Below are positions 7,824-17,079 of a stretch of 64,000 nucleotides of DNA, piece by piece. The notes beneath the pieces were generated by a model, which saw only the letters and a program-made list of their open reading frames with translations, was not told where the DNA came from and made no database searches. Positions within the stretch are counted from its first letter, which is position 1; each line of letters begins with the position of its first letter. The stretch is from SPDF01 sp963699825. Its GTDB lineage: Bacteria > Gemmatimonadota > Gemmatimonadetes > Gemmatimonadales > GWC2-71-9. The stretch covers positions 124,001 through 188,000 of the forward strand of contig CAVOVI010000013.1 in NCBI GenBank assembly GCA_963699825.1. The letters run 5' to 3'. The translations under genes and the position numbers were made by a program.

Positions 7824-9784
7824 TGGCCACCGGTAGCCACCCTGTGGCGCGCCGCTGGCGCCGTGCGCTCAGCATCAGAACCCTCTTCCTGCTGCTCGTG
7901 GGAATGGTGGGGCTGTACGTGCTGGGCGTTTCCACCTTCCTGGCGGCCCGTATGCATCCCGGTGCGGTGCTGCTGCGCCGGGACACCGAGCCGGTGGTGG
8001 AACTCTTCGGCCTCCTGAATGGCCGCTCCCAGCGGCTCGAGGCCGAGGTGCGCGACCTGCAAGGGCTCGTGGCGCTCGGCCCCCCGGGGTATCCCGCCGC
8101 CTTGAGGCGCCTTCGGGAGCAACTGTCGGAGGCGCCCGATGAGCGGAGCACGCGGGCCTTCACCGCGGTGCCGGAGGCGATGCGCACCGCGATGGCGACC
8201 GCCGACGAGGGAATTGCGCAGTTGGAGACGGGGGCGCTGGAGGTTGTCAGCCTGTTGGAGCTGGATCGGTACGAAGCGGCCGCCGCCCGGATGATGACCG
8301 TCAACGCGCTCGTCGGCGAAATGAACCGCCATCTGGCGGAGGCGGAACGTCGCGGCCTCTCCGACCTGGTGCGCCGTGAAGACGAGCTTTCCCAGGCCAC
8401 CGGGCAGGCGCTGCGCGCCGTGGTTGTCTGGCTGGTGATCGGGCTCTTCTTCCTTCCCACCGTCCTGCTCCTGGCGTATCGCCGCCTTGGGGCTCCGTTG
8501 CGGGACCTCGAACAGGGGCTGACCCTGGTGGCCGAGGGCGACCTGCATGCGCAAGTCCCCGTCCGGTATGCCGACGAAATCGGGCGGCTCGCCGACCACT
8601 TCAACCAGATGACGTCGGTGCTCCGGGAGCGGGCGGAGGAGCAGGGGCGGTTCGCGGCGGCGGGCGAACTGATCGCGGGCGTCGCCCACGAGGTCAACAA
8701 TCCGTTGATGGCCATCTCCGCCATCACCCAGCAGCGCCTCGAAGACAACGATCTCCGCCCCGACGACCGACAGGACCTGGTGCAGATTCTCCGGCAATCG
8801 CGGCGGGCCGGGAAGCTGCTGTCGGGCCTCCTTCGATTCGCGCGGAGCGGCAGCGAGCCGCGGGCGGAGACGGCGAATCTTGGGAGGGTCCTGCGGGAGG
8901 CGATCGACCTGGTGTCGTACCAGTTCGGCGTCGCCGAGATCACGCTGGATGCCCACCTCAGCCCGGAACTCCCGCGGGTGTACGGCGATCCTGCGCGGCT
9001 GGAGCAGGTGTTCGTGAATCTCCTGAGCAACGCCATTCATGCCGTTCGGCAGGTCGTTCCACCGAGAACGATCACGATCGCGAGCGGGCAGGACGAGGAC
9101 GGCGTCTGGCTGACGATCTCCGACAACGGCCCCGGAATCCCCGCCAGTCTGCGCCGGCGGCTCTTTCGCCCCTTCGTGACCACCAAGGGACGCCAGGGGA
9201 CGGGGCTCGGTCTCTATATCTCGCGTCAGATTCTGCGAGACGCTGGTGGGGAGATCGAGGCGGAGAAAGCCCCGGAGGGGGGCGCGTGTTTCAAGCTCCG
9301 GTTCCGGTCGGCAGGGGAAGGGGACTGGCTCATCACGCCACGAGACCAGACGCGCCCCGGCCTTCCCGCCACCCTGCAGGGAGTGCGGATCCTCCTCGTC
9401 GATGACGAAGCCGCGCTGCGGCGGCCGATCGCGCGGTTCCTCGCGCGGCGCGGCGCGGCCGTCGAGGAAGCGGGAGACGGGATCGAGGCGTTGGAGCGGG
9501 TGGCGGCACTGGGGGGCAAACTCGACGTGTTGTTGGCGGACTTGCGGATGCCGCGGATGGACGGGGTGCTGCTGCATCAGGAGCTTCGGAAGCGCTATCC
9601 CGCGCTGGCAGACCGTGTGGTGTTCCTCTCCGGGGACCTCTCCCACCTGACCAGCGGCTCCCACTCGTCGCGGGAGGGAGCGAGCACCATTCCGGCTGAC
9701 CGCATCCTGCTCAAGCCGGTGTCGCTGGAGGAGGTGGAGACGCGCCTCCTCCAGGTGGTGCAGCAGGCGCAGTCGGCGGGCTGA
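7823..9784 (+). CDS. membrane hybrid sensor histidine kinase with C-terminal receiver
   Basis: A 653-residue sensor. Helix 1 spans about residues 19-41, followed by a roughly 155-residue helical periplasmic domain (4-helix-bundle like, no Cys), helix 2 at 199-218, HAMP to about 270, HisKA with GVAHEVNNPLMA (phospho-His289), HATPase with N box NLLSNAIHAV, G1 DNGPGIP and G2 GTGLGLY, then a receiver domain at 520-650 with acidic pair Asp527/Asp528, phospho-acceptor Asp573 in DLRMPRMDG and Lys631. It autophosphorylates and passes phosphate to its own receiver. Coupling with the upstream binding lipoprotein suggests periplasmic ligand sensing. No output regulator is adjacent; a stand-alone Hpt protein is encoded at 31458-31778. 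The 3' end overlaps glpD by 74 nt on the opposite strand. Confidence 0.9.
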   Translation: MATGSHPVARRWRRALSIRTLFLLLVGMVGLYVLGVSTFLAARMHPGAVLLRRDTEPVVELFGLLNGRSQRLEAEVRDLQGLVALGPPGYPAALRRLREQLSEAPDERSTRAFTAVPEAMRTAMATADEGIAQLETGALEVVSLLELDRYEAAAARMMTVNALVGEMNRHLAEAERRGLSDLVRREDELSQATGQALRAVVVWLVIGLFFLPTVLLLAYRRLGAPLRDLEQGLTLVAEGDLHAQVPVRYADEIGRLADHFNQMTSVLRERAEEQGRFAAAGELIAGVAHEVNNPLMAISAITQQRLEDNDLRPDDRQDLVQILRQSRRAGKLLSGLLRFARSGSEPRAETANLGRVLREAIDLVSYQFGVAEITLDAHLSPELPRVYGDPARLEQVFVNLLSNAIHAVRQVVPPRTITIASGQDEDGVWLTISDNGPGIPASLRRRLFRPFVTTKGRQGTGLGLYISRQILRDAGGEIEAEKAPEGGACFKLRFRSAGEGDWLITPRDQTRPGLPATLQGVRILLVDDEAALRRPIARFLARRGAAVEEAGDGIEALERVAALGGKLDVLLADLRMPRMDGVLLHQELRKRYPALADRVVFLSGDLSHLTSGSHSSREGASTIPADRILLKPVSLEEVETRLLQVVQQAQSAG

Positions 9785-11399
9785 GCGGCTGCCAGGCCGC
9801 CAGCTCGTTCCTCACCCGGGTCTCATCCCAGTCCAGTTCCCGACCCAGCAGCGCGGCGACCCTCGGTGCCGCCTGCGCGCCGTGATCGGCTGTCTCGTAG
9901 TGCAGGTGGATGCGACGGACCAGCACATCGTCGATATGGGTGGCGAGTTCCCGCCGCGCATGGTGGATGACCTCCGCCTCGATGGCGGGGTGATCGGGGT
10001 GCAGGCGCTGCAACAGCCCGCGTTCGAGGCGTCCGAGGTTGCAGATGGCGGCGGCCTCCGTGCCGTAGTGCAGCAGCAGGTGTTCCGCGGTCTCGGCGTC
10101 GAGGCCGATATCCAGGACGGTCTGCCGCATCGGGTCCAGGTCGGCCGCCTCACCTCCGGGCAGCGGTTCTCTGTCGGTGGCCGCCGGCGCTGGACGCGGC
10201 CGACCTTCCCTCTTGTCCAGTTCCTCGGCCACCTGGTCGACGAGTTCCGCGGCCATGGCACGGTAGGTCGTGAGCTTGCCCCCCGCGATGGTCAGCATGC
10301 CTGCGCGCCCTCGCAGAATCACATGCTCCCGGCTCACGGCAGAGGCCGCACCCTGCTCCCCGCTGTCGATGAGCGCGCGCACGCCGGCCCAGCTGGAGAC
10401 AACATCCTCTTCCGCGAGATGGGCCTGCGGGAAGCAGGCGTTGGCCGAGCGCAGGAGATAGTGGATATCGTCCTCGCTCGGTGCGGCGGCCTCGGGAGGG
10501 CCGGGCTCGTCGGTGTCCGTGGTGCCGATGTAGGAGAACTCGCCCCAGGGGAGGACGAACATCACGCGTCCGTCGAGGGGGCTCGTCAGGGTGATGGCGG
10601 CGGTGTGCCCGAGCCGGTCGCGGCGGACCATGACATGCGCGCCGCGGGTGCGTCGCAGGATCGGTTGGACATTGGGGTCTTCGAGCCGGCGGAGTGTGTC
10701 GCTCCAGGGGCCTGTCGCGTTGACCACGACCGCCGCTCGTACCTGGGCCTGTCGCATATACTCGTCCTCGACGACCGCCCCGCGGACTTCGCCCCCGCTG
10801 CGTTCAAGTCCGATCACCCGGGTGTAGGTCGCCACGTCGGCGCCGTGGAGCATCGCCGATCGGGCGGTGGCGACCACCAGGCGGGCGTCGTCGCACTGGG
10901 CGTCATAGTACCGCGCGCCACCGACGAGCCCCCGCTCGCGCAGCATCGGCTCCTGCGCGAGGAGGGCGCGCTTGCCGAGGATGCGGTGTCGGCGCACATT
11001 CCGAAGCGGGGCCAGCAGGTCGTAAAGCAGCATCCCCGCGGCCAGCTTCCAGAGCGGCACGCGGTCGCCCTTGTGTACCGGGAAGACGAAGGGCAGCGGG
11101 CGCACCAGGTGCGGCGCGATGGTGAGGAGCGTGCGGCGCTCCCGTGTAGCTTCCCTGACCAGGCGAAACTGGCCGTGTTCGAGATAGCGCAGGCCGCCGT
11201 GAATGAGACGGCTGGAGAGCGAGCTGGTGCCCGAGGCGAGATCGCGGGCTTCGATGAGTGCCGTGCGGAACCCCCGCATGGCGGCGTCCCGGGCGATTCC
11301 CGCGCCGGTGATACCGCCCCCGATGACGAGCAGGTCGTACGGCCGCTCCGTCAGCCGGTCCAATGACGCACACCGGAAGGAAACGTTACGAGTGTCCAT
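9711..11399 (-). CDS. glpD: aerobic glycerol-3-phosphate dehydrogenase
   Basis: A 562-residue FAD enzyme that oxidises sn-glycerol-3-phosphate to dihydroxyacetone phosphate and passes electrons to quinone at the inner membrane. The Rossmann FAD motif is at the N-terminus (LLVIGGGITGAGIARDAA), then GTSSLSSRLIHGGLRYLE, SYIGTTDTDEPG, and TIAGGKLTTYRAMA, all typical of GlpD. The C-terminal alpha-helical domain (NLGRLERGLLQRLHP...) is present. The last 25 or so residues are Pro/Ala/Gly rich and lie antisense to the histidine kinase gene; most GlpD proteins end near ELAAWQ, so the original stop may have been lost. The ATG overlaps the divergent methyltransferase ATG within one CATG. Confidence 0.92.
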   Translation of the reverse strand: MDTRNVSFRCASLDRLTERPYDLLVIGGGITGAGIARDAAMRGFRTALIEARDLASGTSSLSSRLIHGGLRYLEHGQFRLVREATRERRTLLTIAPHLVRPLPFVFPVHKGDRVPLWKLAAGMLLYDLLAPLRNVRRHRILGKRALLAQEPMLRERGLVGGARYYDAQCDDARLVVATARSAMLHGADVATYTRVIGLERSGGEVRGAVVEDEYMRQAQVRAAVVVNATGPWSDTLRRLEDPNVQPILRRTRGAHVMVRRDRLGHTAAITLTSPLDGRVMFVLPWGEFSYIGTTDTDEPGPPEAAAPSEDDIHYLLRSANACFPQAHLAEEDVVSSWAGVRALIDSGEQGAASAVSREHVILRGRAGMLTIAGGKLTTYRAMAAELVDQVAEELDKREGRPRPAPAATDREPLPGGEAADLDPMRQTVLDIGLDAETAEHLLLHYGTEAAAICNLGRLERGLLQRLHPDHPAIEAEVIHHARRELATHIDDVLVRRIHLHYETADHGAQAAPRVAALLGRELDWDETRVRNELAAWQPLSPPTAPAAPPGGGASPPPPATPA

Positions 11400-11949
11400 G
11401 GCTTCCGAGGGCCGGCTTCCCCTGCCCAGTACCTGGTTTACGTGGCACGATTACCTCATTCGTCCGGGGATGCGCGTCCTCGATCTGGCATGTGGCACGG
11501 GCCGGCACAGTCTCGCCGCCGCCGCCCGGGGGGCCGAGGTCACGGCCTGGGACCGGAGCGCCGCCAAGCTGGAGGAGGGGCGGGCAGCGGCAGCGGCGCG
11601 CGGCGTCCAGGTCGACTGGCAGGAGGTCGACCTCGAGGGCGACTGGCCCGACGTGCCCCCTTTTGATGCTGTTCTCCTGTTCAACTATCTTGACCGGGAG
11701 CGCATGGCGCTCGTCCGTGACTCCCTCGCCCCAGGTGGCACGCTCATCATGGAGGCCTTTCTGAGCACCCAGCGGGACCTCGGCTGGGGACCGACAAACG
11801 AGAAGCACCTGCTCGACCGGGGTGAACTGGCCCAGTTGATCGCCCCCTTGGAGGTCCTCCACGGTCGCGAGGTGCTTGAACCGGTGGACGTAGAGCGTTG
11901 GCGCGCGGTCGCGAGTGTCGTGGCCCGCCGGCGCCCAGACGAACCTTAA
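11398..11949 (+). CDS. class I SAM-dependent methyltransferase (TehB-like)
   Basis: A 183-residue protein with motif I VLDLACGTGRHSLAAAARG, an acidic residue ending strand 2 (TAWDRS) and DAVLLFNYLDRE as the motif II/III region, followed by PGGTLIMEAF. This is the compact Rossmann methyltransferase fold; the substrate is unknown. Size and the HSLA start of the glycine loop resemble TehB-like enzymes that methylate small molecules or oxyanions. ATG 11398 shares CATG with the glpD start on the other strand, so neither gene has an intergenic promoter. It is followed 15 nt later by fadI and may be co-transcribed with it. Confidence 0.75.
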   Translation: MASEGRLPLPSTWFTWHDYLIRPGMRVLDLACGTGRHSLAAAARGAEVTAWDRSAAKLEEGRAAAAARGVQVDWQEVDLEGDWPDVPPFDAVLLFNYLDRERMALVRDSLAPGGTLIMEAFLSTQRDLGWGPTNEKHLLDRGELAQLIAPLEVLHGREVLEPVDVERWRAVASVVARRRPDEP

Positions 11950-11964
11950 CAGACGAACGATAAC

Positions 11965-13260
11965 ATGCTGACGATCCCAGCCGGGCGACGGGCAGCCGTC
12001 GTCGCCGGCATGCGGACCCCCTTCGCGAAGAGCGGCACGGCGCTCAAAGACGTCAATGCTGTCACCCTGGCCCGTCACGCCACCAGAGAACTGCTGTACC
12101 GGATGGATCTGTCGGGTGCCGAGGTGGACGAGGTCATCTTCGGGCAGGTCATCCCCTCCGTTCTGGTGCCGAATCTTGCCCGCGAAGTGAGCCTCCTCCC
12201 GCAGTTCCCCAAGACCATCCCTGCCTACTCGCTCAACCGGGCCTGTGCCTCAGGCGCCCAGGCCGTCGTCAATGCCGCCGACCAGATCATGCTCGGCCGG
12301 GCCGACGTGGTCATCGCCGGCGGGGCGGAATCGCTGTCGGACATCCCGATTCTGCATTCTCGGCGGTTCAGCGCGCTCCTGGTCGAAGCCAGCAAGGCGC
12401 GGAGCCTGACGCAGCGACTTGCGGTGCTCTCCAAGGTCCGGCCCCGGGACCTCATTCCGGTCACCCCCGCCATCGCGGAGCCATCCACCGGCGAATCGAT
12501 GGGGCAGTCGGCCGAGAAGATGGCCCAGGAGAATGGCATCCGGCGCGAGGATCAGGACCGGGTCGCGCTCCTGAGCCACCAGCGTGCCGCCGCGGCCACA
12601 GCCGACGGACGACTCACGGCGGAGATCGCCCCCTGGTTTGGCGGCCGCGGCATGGATGAAGTGCTGACCAGCGACAACGGCATTCGCGCCGACACCTCTC
12701 TGGAGGCCCTCGCCAAGCTGAAACCGGTGTTCGACCGGCGGTACGGCTCCGTGACCGCCGGCAACGCCTCCCCACTGACCGATGGTGGCGCCGCCGTCGT
12801 CATGATGGCCGAAGAGAAGGCTCGTGCCCTTGGGTACAAACCGCTGGCCACCGTGCGGAGCTACGCCGTGGCGGCGGTGGACCCCGGCTGGCAGTTGCTG
12901 ATGGGGCCCGCGATCGCGGTGCCTCGGGCGCTTGAACGGGCGGGCCTGACCTGGAACGACCTCGGTCTGGTCGAGATCCATGAGGCCTTCGCGGCACAGG
13001 TGCTCTCGAATGCGCAGGCGTGGGGTTCGAAAGCCTGGGCCGATCGCCTCGGACTCCCCGGTCCCGTGGGCGAAGTGAATTGGGATGTGACCAACGTGCT
13101 TGGTGGGTCCATCGCCATCGGGCATCCGTTCGGTGCCACCGGCGCGCGGATCGTCACCACGCTGGCGAACGAAATGCAGCGCCGCGACGTGCAATTCGGG
13201 CTGGTGTCCATCTGTGCGCAGGGTGGAATGGGCTTCGCGATGGTCCTGGAGCGCGCATGA
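11965..13260 (+). CDS. fadI: acetyl-CoA C-acyltransferase (thiolase), FadI-like
   Basis: A 431-residue thiolase that cleaves 3-ketoacyl-CoA with CoA in beta-oxidation. The nucleophile lies in NRACASGAQA (Cys94), the catalytic His pair in VEIHEAFAAQ and GHPFGATGARI, and the second Cys in SICAQGGMG near the C-terminus. Extra length and the loop around LLVEASKARSLTQRL match FadI-type long thiolases rather than biosynthetic PhaA types. The stop overlaps the next start as ATGA, so thiolase and the multifunctional FadJ subunit are translationally coupled, as expected for a two-subunit trifunctional-like complex. Confidence 0.93.
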   Translation: MLTIPAGRRAAVVAGMRTPFAKSGTALKDVNAVTLARHATRELLYRMDLSGAEVDEVIFGQVIPSVLVPNLAREVSLLPQFPKTIPAYSLNRACASGAQAVVNAADQIMLGRADVVIAGGAESLSDIPILHSRRFSALLVEASKARSLTQRLAVLSKVRPRDLIPVTPAIAEPSTGESMGQSAEKMAQENGIRREDQDRVALLSHQRAAAATADGRLTAEIAPWFGGRGMDEVLTSDNGIRADTSLEALAKLKPVFDRRYGSVTAGNASPLTDGGAAVVMMAEEKARALGYKPLATVRSYAVAAVDPGWQLLMGPAIAVPRALERAGLTWNDLGLVEIHEAFAAQVLSNAQAWGSKAWADRLGLPGPVGEVNWDVTNVLGGSIAIGHPFGATGARIVTTLANEMQRRDVQFGLVSICAQGGMGFAMVLERA

Positions 13261-15422
13261 GCACATTCACCGTGGTCGAAGAGCAAGGCGTCGCCATCGT
13301 CTCGATCGACCAACCCGGTTCGCCGGTCAATATCCTCACCGCGACAGCCAAGGCGGAATTCGAGACCATTCTCGAGCAACTCCGCAACGACACGGTGGTT
13401 CGCGCCGTCGTCCTGATCTCGGGAAAGCCGGACAACTTCATTGCCGGCGCCGATATCGAACAGTTCGTGGCGCTGCCCAACCAAGCCGCTGCCGAAGCCC
13501 TCTCCCGGGACGGCCAGGCCACCATGGACCGTGTGGCCGCCTTCCCCAAGCCGATCATCGCGGCCGTTCACGGCAGTTGCCTCGGTGGCGGTCTCGAACT
13601 GGCGCTCGCCTGCCACTACCGCCTCGCCACCAACCACCCAAAGACGCAACTCGGCTTGCCCGAGGTGCAGCTGGGCATTCTTCCGGGCGCGGGAGGGTGT
13701 CAGCGGTTGCCGCGCCTGATCGGCGTGCGTGCGGCGCTCGACATCATCCTCGCCGGCAAGTCGGTGCGCGCCCCCAAGGCCTTCAAGCTCGGCATGATCG
13801 ACGAACTTGTCCCGCCGCCGCTCCTCCGCAGCGTGGCGCTTGCCGCGGCCCTGCGGCTCATCGAGTCGGGGATACCGCGCCGCCCGCGTCGGGGCGGCAT
13901 GGCCGGTCTCCTGCTCGACGCCAACCCGCTCGGCCGGGCGCTCGTCTACCGGATGGCCCGGAAGTCGGTGCTGGCCAAGACCGGCGGGCACTACCCGGCG
14001 CCGCTCTCGGCACTCGCGGCGGTGCGCACCGGCATGGAGCGCGGCATGCGCGCGGGCCTCGAAGATGAGCATCGCCGCTTCGGTGAACTGGCGGTCAGTT
14101 CCGTCTCCCGGAAGCTGGTCCAGATCTTCTTTGCCACCACAGCACTCAAGAAGGACAACGGCGTGGCGCCCGGTACGGCAACGCCACGCCCCGTCCGCTG
14201 GCTCGGTGTGGTCGGATCGGGGTTCATGGGGGCGGGAATCGCCGGCACGGCGGTAGCGCAGGCGGGGACCGAAGTGCGGATGAAGGACGCCGATCTCCCG
14301 CGGGTGGGGAAGGGGCTCAAGGCCGCGACGGGTATCCTCGACGGGCGCCTCAAGCGCCGGCGCATCACGAAGCAGGAGTACCAGCGTCTCTCGGCGCTGC
14401 TGTCGGGGACGGCGGACTTCTCCGGTTTCCCGCGCACCGACCTGGTCATCGAGGCGGTCTTCGAGGACCTGACCGTCAAGCGCACGGTCGTGGCCGAACT
14501 CGAGGCGATCGTCGGGGAACATGCCATCATCGCCACGAACACCTCGACGATCCCGATCACGGAGATCGCGAGTGGCGCCCACCATCCTGGGCGGGTGCTC
14601 GGCATGCATTTCTTCAGTCCGGTGGATCGGATGCCCTTGCTGGAGGTGATCCCCGGTGAAGCGACCACGCCCGATGCAATCGCCACCGCCGTGCAGTTCG
14701 GACGGCGGATGGGCAAGACCGTCATCGTCGTGGCCGACCGCCCCGGCTTCTGGGTCAATCGGATCCTCTCCCCCTACCTGAACGAGGCGGGGCATCTGCT
14801 GATGGAGGGCACCCCGATCGAGGCGATCGACCGGACGATGACCAAGTTCGGGTTTCCGGTCGGCCCGATCGCGCTTCTCGATGAGGTTGGTCTCGACGTC
14901 GCGGCCAAGGGCGGTGGCGTGATGCACCAGGCCTTCGGCGAACGGCTGCAGCCGGCCGACGCCATCGGCAAGATGCTGGCGGACAACCGGCTCGGCCGAA
15001 AGAACGGCCGGGGGTTCTATCGGTATGAGGGTGGCAAGAAGGCGGGGGTGGACCACCCGGTCTACCGGCTGCTCTCCATCACCCCGTCGGATCGCGTCAG
15101 TCCCCAGACCATCGAGCAGCGGCTCGTATATGCCATGCTCAACGAGGCGGCGATGGCGGCGAGCGAAGGGGTTGTCCGTTCGCCGCGTGACGGGGACATT
15201 GGCGCGATCTTCGGCATCGGATTCCCGCCCTTCCGGGGCGGCCCGCTCCGGATGATCGACGACCTCGGCGCGGCGCAGGTCGTTTCGACCCTTCGCGCGC
15301 TGATGGCCGAATTCGGTCCGCGCTTCGCCCCGGCCGGCTCCCTCGTGGCCATGGCCGAGCAGGGGGGCAAGTTCTACGACGATGGTGGTTCGCAGGAACT
15401 CACACATACAGGAGCAGAGTGA
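13257..15422 (+). CDS. fadJ: fatty-acid oxidation multifunctional protein (enoyl-CoA hydratase/3-hydroxyacyl-CoA dehydrogenase)
   Basis: A 721-residue fusion. Residues 1-190 are a crotonase domain with the oxyanion-hole segment GSCLGGGLELALAC and LPEVQLGILPGAGG; from about residue 315 a 3-hydroxyacyl-CoA dehydrogenase follows with the NAD loop VVGSGFMGAGIAG, NTSTIPI, GMHFFSPVDRMPLLE and two C-terminal helical domains (GKNGRGFYRY; GIGFPPFRGGP). It carries out hydration and NAD-linked oxidation of enoyl-CoA. The start overlaps fadI by 4 nt; the stop overlaps the following peptidase start by 1 nt (TGATG). Order fadI-fadJ and domain order support the FadJ/FadB alpha-subunit assignment. Confidence 0.93.
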   Translation: MSTFTVVEEQGVAIVSIDQPGSPVNILTATAKAEFETILEQLRNDTVVRAVVLISGKPDNFIAGADIEQFVALPNQAAAEALSRDGQATMDRVAAFPKPIIAAVHGSCLGGGLELALACHYRLATNHPKTQLGLPEVQLGILPGAGGCQRLPRLIGVRAALDIILAGKSVRAPKAFKLGMIDELVPPPLLRSVALAAALRLIESGIPRRPRRGGMAGLLLDANPLGRALVYRMARKSVLAKTGGHYPAPLSALAAVRTGMERGMRAGLEDEHRRFGELAVSSVSRKLVQIFFATTALKKDNGVAPGTATPRPVRWLGVVGSGFMGAGIAGTAVAQAGTEVRMKDADLPRVGKGLKAATGILDGRLKRRRITKQEYQRLSALLSGTADFSGFPRTDLVIEAVFEDLTVKRTVVAELEAIVGEHAIIATNTSTIPITEIASGAHHPGRVLGMHFFSPVDRMPLLEVIPGEATTPDAIATAVQFGRRMGKTVIVVADRPGFWVNRILSPYLNEAGHLLMEGTPIEAIDRTMTKFGFPVGPIALLDEVGLDVAAKGGGVMHQAFGERLQPADAIGKMLADNRLGRKNGRGFYRYEGGKKAGVDHPVYRLLSITPSDRVSPQTIEQRLVYAMLNEAAMAASEGVVRSPRDGDIGAIFGIGFPPFRGGPLRMIDDLGAAQVVSTLRALMAEFGPRFAPAGSLVAMAEQGGKFYDDGGSQELTHTGAE

Positions 15423-16996
15423 TGCGCAGATTGTCCGTGTTGGTATTGTTGGCGGCCCTGGCCGCGCCGGCCGCATCCGCCTGGGGCCAGAGTTTCGCCT
15501 CGGATGACCCGATCATCCGGCAGATCTGGTCGATGGGGATGGAGAACTCCCAGGTCGCGACCCTGGCCCAGGTGCTCGACGACTCAATCGGGCCACGGCT
15601 CACCGGATCGCCAGGCATGAAGGCGGGCAACGACTGGCTGGTCAAGACGTACGCGGGGTGGGGCATCAGTGCCGAGAACGTCAAGTACGGCACCTGGAAA
15701 GGATGGCAGCGCGGGGTCAGCCACATCGACCTGATCGCGCCTCGCGTGCGCTCGCTCGAAGGGATGATCCTGGCCTGGAGCCCGGGTACCAAGGGCAAGC
15801 CGGTCGATGGCCCCGTGGTTGTTCTGCCGGACGCGGCTGACTCCGCGGCGTTCGCCGCCGGGATCAAGTCGGTCAAGGGCGCGTACGTGCTGATCAGCGC
15901 GCCGGAACTCACCTGTCGCACCGATTCGAGCTACAAGGAGTCGGCGCTCCCCGAGGAGTTCGACCGCATGGTCAAGGAGCGCGACGAGTACCGGGCGGCG
16001 TGGTCCGCGAGGCTCAAGCGGACCGGGCTGAACAACAAGGCGCTGCAGCTCGCGCTGCAGGGCGCTGGCGCCAAGGGCGTCGTGACCAGCAACTGGTCGC
16101 GCGGGTGGGGGTCCTTCCGGATCTTCGACGGCAAGACCACCACGATTCCCGCCGCGGTGCTGGGCTGTGAGGACTACGGGCTCGTCTTCCGCCTTGCGGA
16201 GAACAAGCAGGGACCGGTCCTGCGGGTCACCGCCGAATCGCAGGATCTGGGTGAGGTGCCGGTCTTCAACACGATCGCCACCATCCCCGGTACGGACCGG
16301 GCCGATGAGTATGTCGTGCTTTCCGCGCACTTCGACAGCTGGGACGGCTCCTCCGGTGCCACCGACAACGGCACCGGCACCGTCGTGATGATGGAAGCGA
16401 TGCGGATCCTGAAGACCGTCCTGCCCCGTCCGAGCCGGACGATCATCGTCGGTCATTGGGGCGGCGAGGAGCAGGGGCTCAACGGGTCGCGCGCCTACAT
16501 GGCGGACCACCCGAAGGTCGTGGAGGGGCTGCAGGCGCTCTTCAATCAGGACAACGGCACCGGCCGCGTGGCGTATGTCAGCGGGGCCGGCCTGATGGAT
16601 GCGGGTGGCTTCCTGGCTGATTGGTTCGCCAAGGTCCCGTCCGAAATCACCGGGAACTTCAAGGCGTTCAGCGTGCCGGGCACCCCCGCCGGCGGCGGTT
16701 CCGACAACGCGGCCGTGGCCTGCTACGGCGCACCGGGCTTCGGCCTCGGGTCGCTGCCGTGGGACTACTTCTCGTACACTTGGCACACCAACCTCGATAC
16801 CTACGACAAGATGGTGATGAGCGAGGTGCGCAACAACGCCACGCTCACCGCGATGCTGGCCTACCAGGCGGCACAGGATCCGAACCAGATCCCGCGTGAT
16901 CGCCGGATCATGCCGATAAACTCGCGCACCGGCGAGCAGATGGAGTGGCCGGAGTGCGTGCCCGCCGCGCGCTCCTTCTCGGAGTACACGCGCTAG
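15422..16996 (+). CDS. secreted M28-family metallopeptidase with PA domain
   Basis: A 524-residue protein with a signal peptide ending near AASAWGQ. The M28 zinc site is readable: HFDSWDG (about residue 303), ATDNGTGT, GGEEQGLNG (catalytic Glu pair), NQDNGTG and the late WHTNLDTYD. An inserted protease-associated-like region lies before the catalytic domain. It probably acts as an exported aminopeptidase or carboxypeptidase, providing amino acids. ATG 15422 is preceded by GGAG at 15410 and overlaps the fadJ stop. Why a peptidase follows fadIJ is unclear; a strong terminator downstream marks the end of the operon. Confidence 0.87.
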   Translation: MRRLSVLVLLAALAAPAASAWGQSFASDDPIIRQIWSMGMENSQVATLAQVLDDSIGPRLTGSPGMKAGNDWLVKTYAGWGISAENVKYGTWKGWQRGVSHIDLIAPRVRSLEGMILAWSPGTKGKPVDGPVVVLPDAADSAAFAAGIKSVKGAYVLISAPELTCRTDSSYKESALPEEFDRMVKERDEYRAAWSARLKRTGLNNKALQLALQGAGAKGVVTSNWSRGWGSFRIFDGKTTTIPAAVLGCEDYGLVFRLAENKQGPVLRVTAESQDLGEVPVFNTIATIPGTDRADEYVVLSAHFDSWDGSSGATDNGTGTVVMMEAMRILKTVLPRPSRTIIVGHWGGEEQGLNGSRAYMADHPKVVEGLQALFNQDNGTGRVAYVSGAGLMDAGGFLADWFAKVPSEITGNFKAFSVPGTPAGGGSDNAAVACYGAPGFGLGSLPWDYFSYTWHTNLDTYDKMVMSEVRNNATLTAMLAYQAAQDPNQIPRDRRIMPINSRTGEQMEWPECVPAARSFSEYTR

Positions 16997-17020
16997 CACC
17001 AGGCTGTCCATCGCTCCAGC

Positions 17021-17055
17021 AAAAACGAGGCGTCCCGTTCGGGGCGCCTCGTTTC
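17021..17055. terminator. bidirectional terminator between the M28 peptidase gene and rho
   Basis: AACGAGGCG pairs with CGCCTCGTT around a short GC-rich loop, with an A-run before and a T-run after, so it can work in both directions between these convergent genes. Confidence 0.75.
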
Positions 17056-17079
17056 GTATGTGAACCTGGGCGGAGACCG

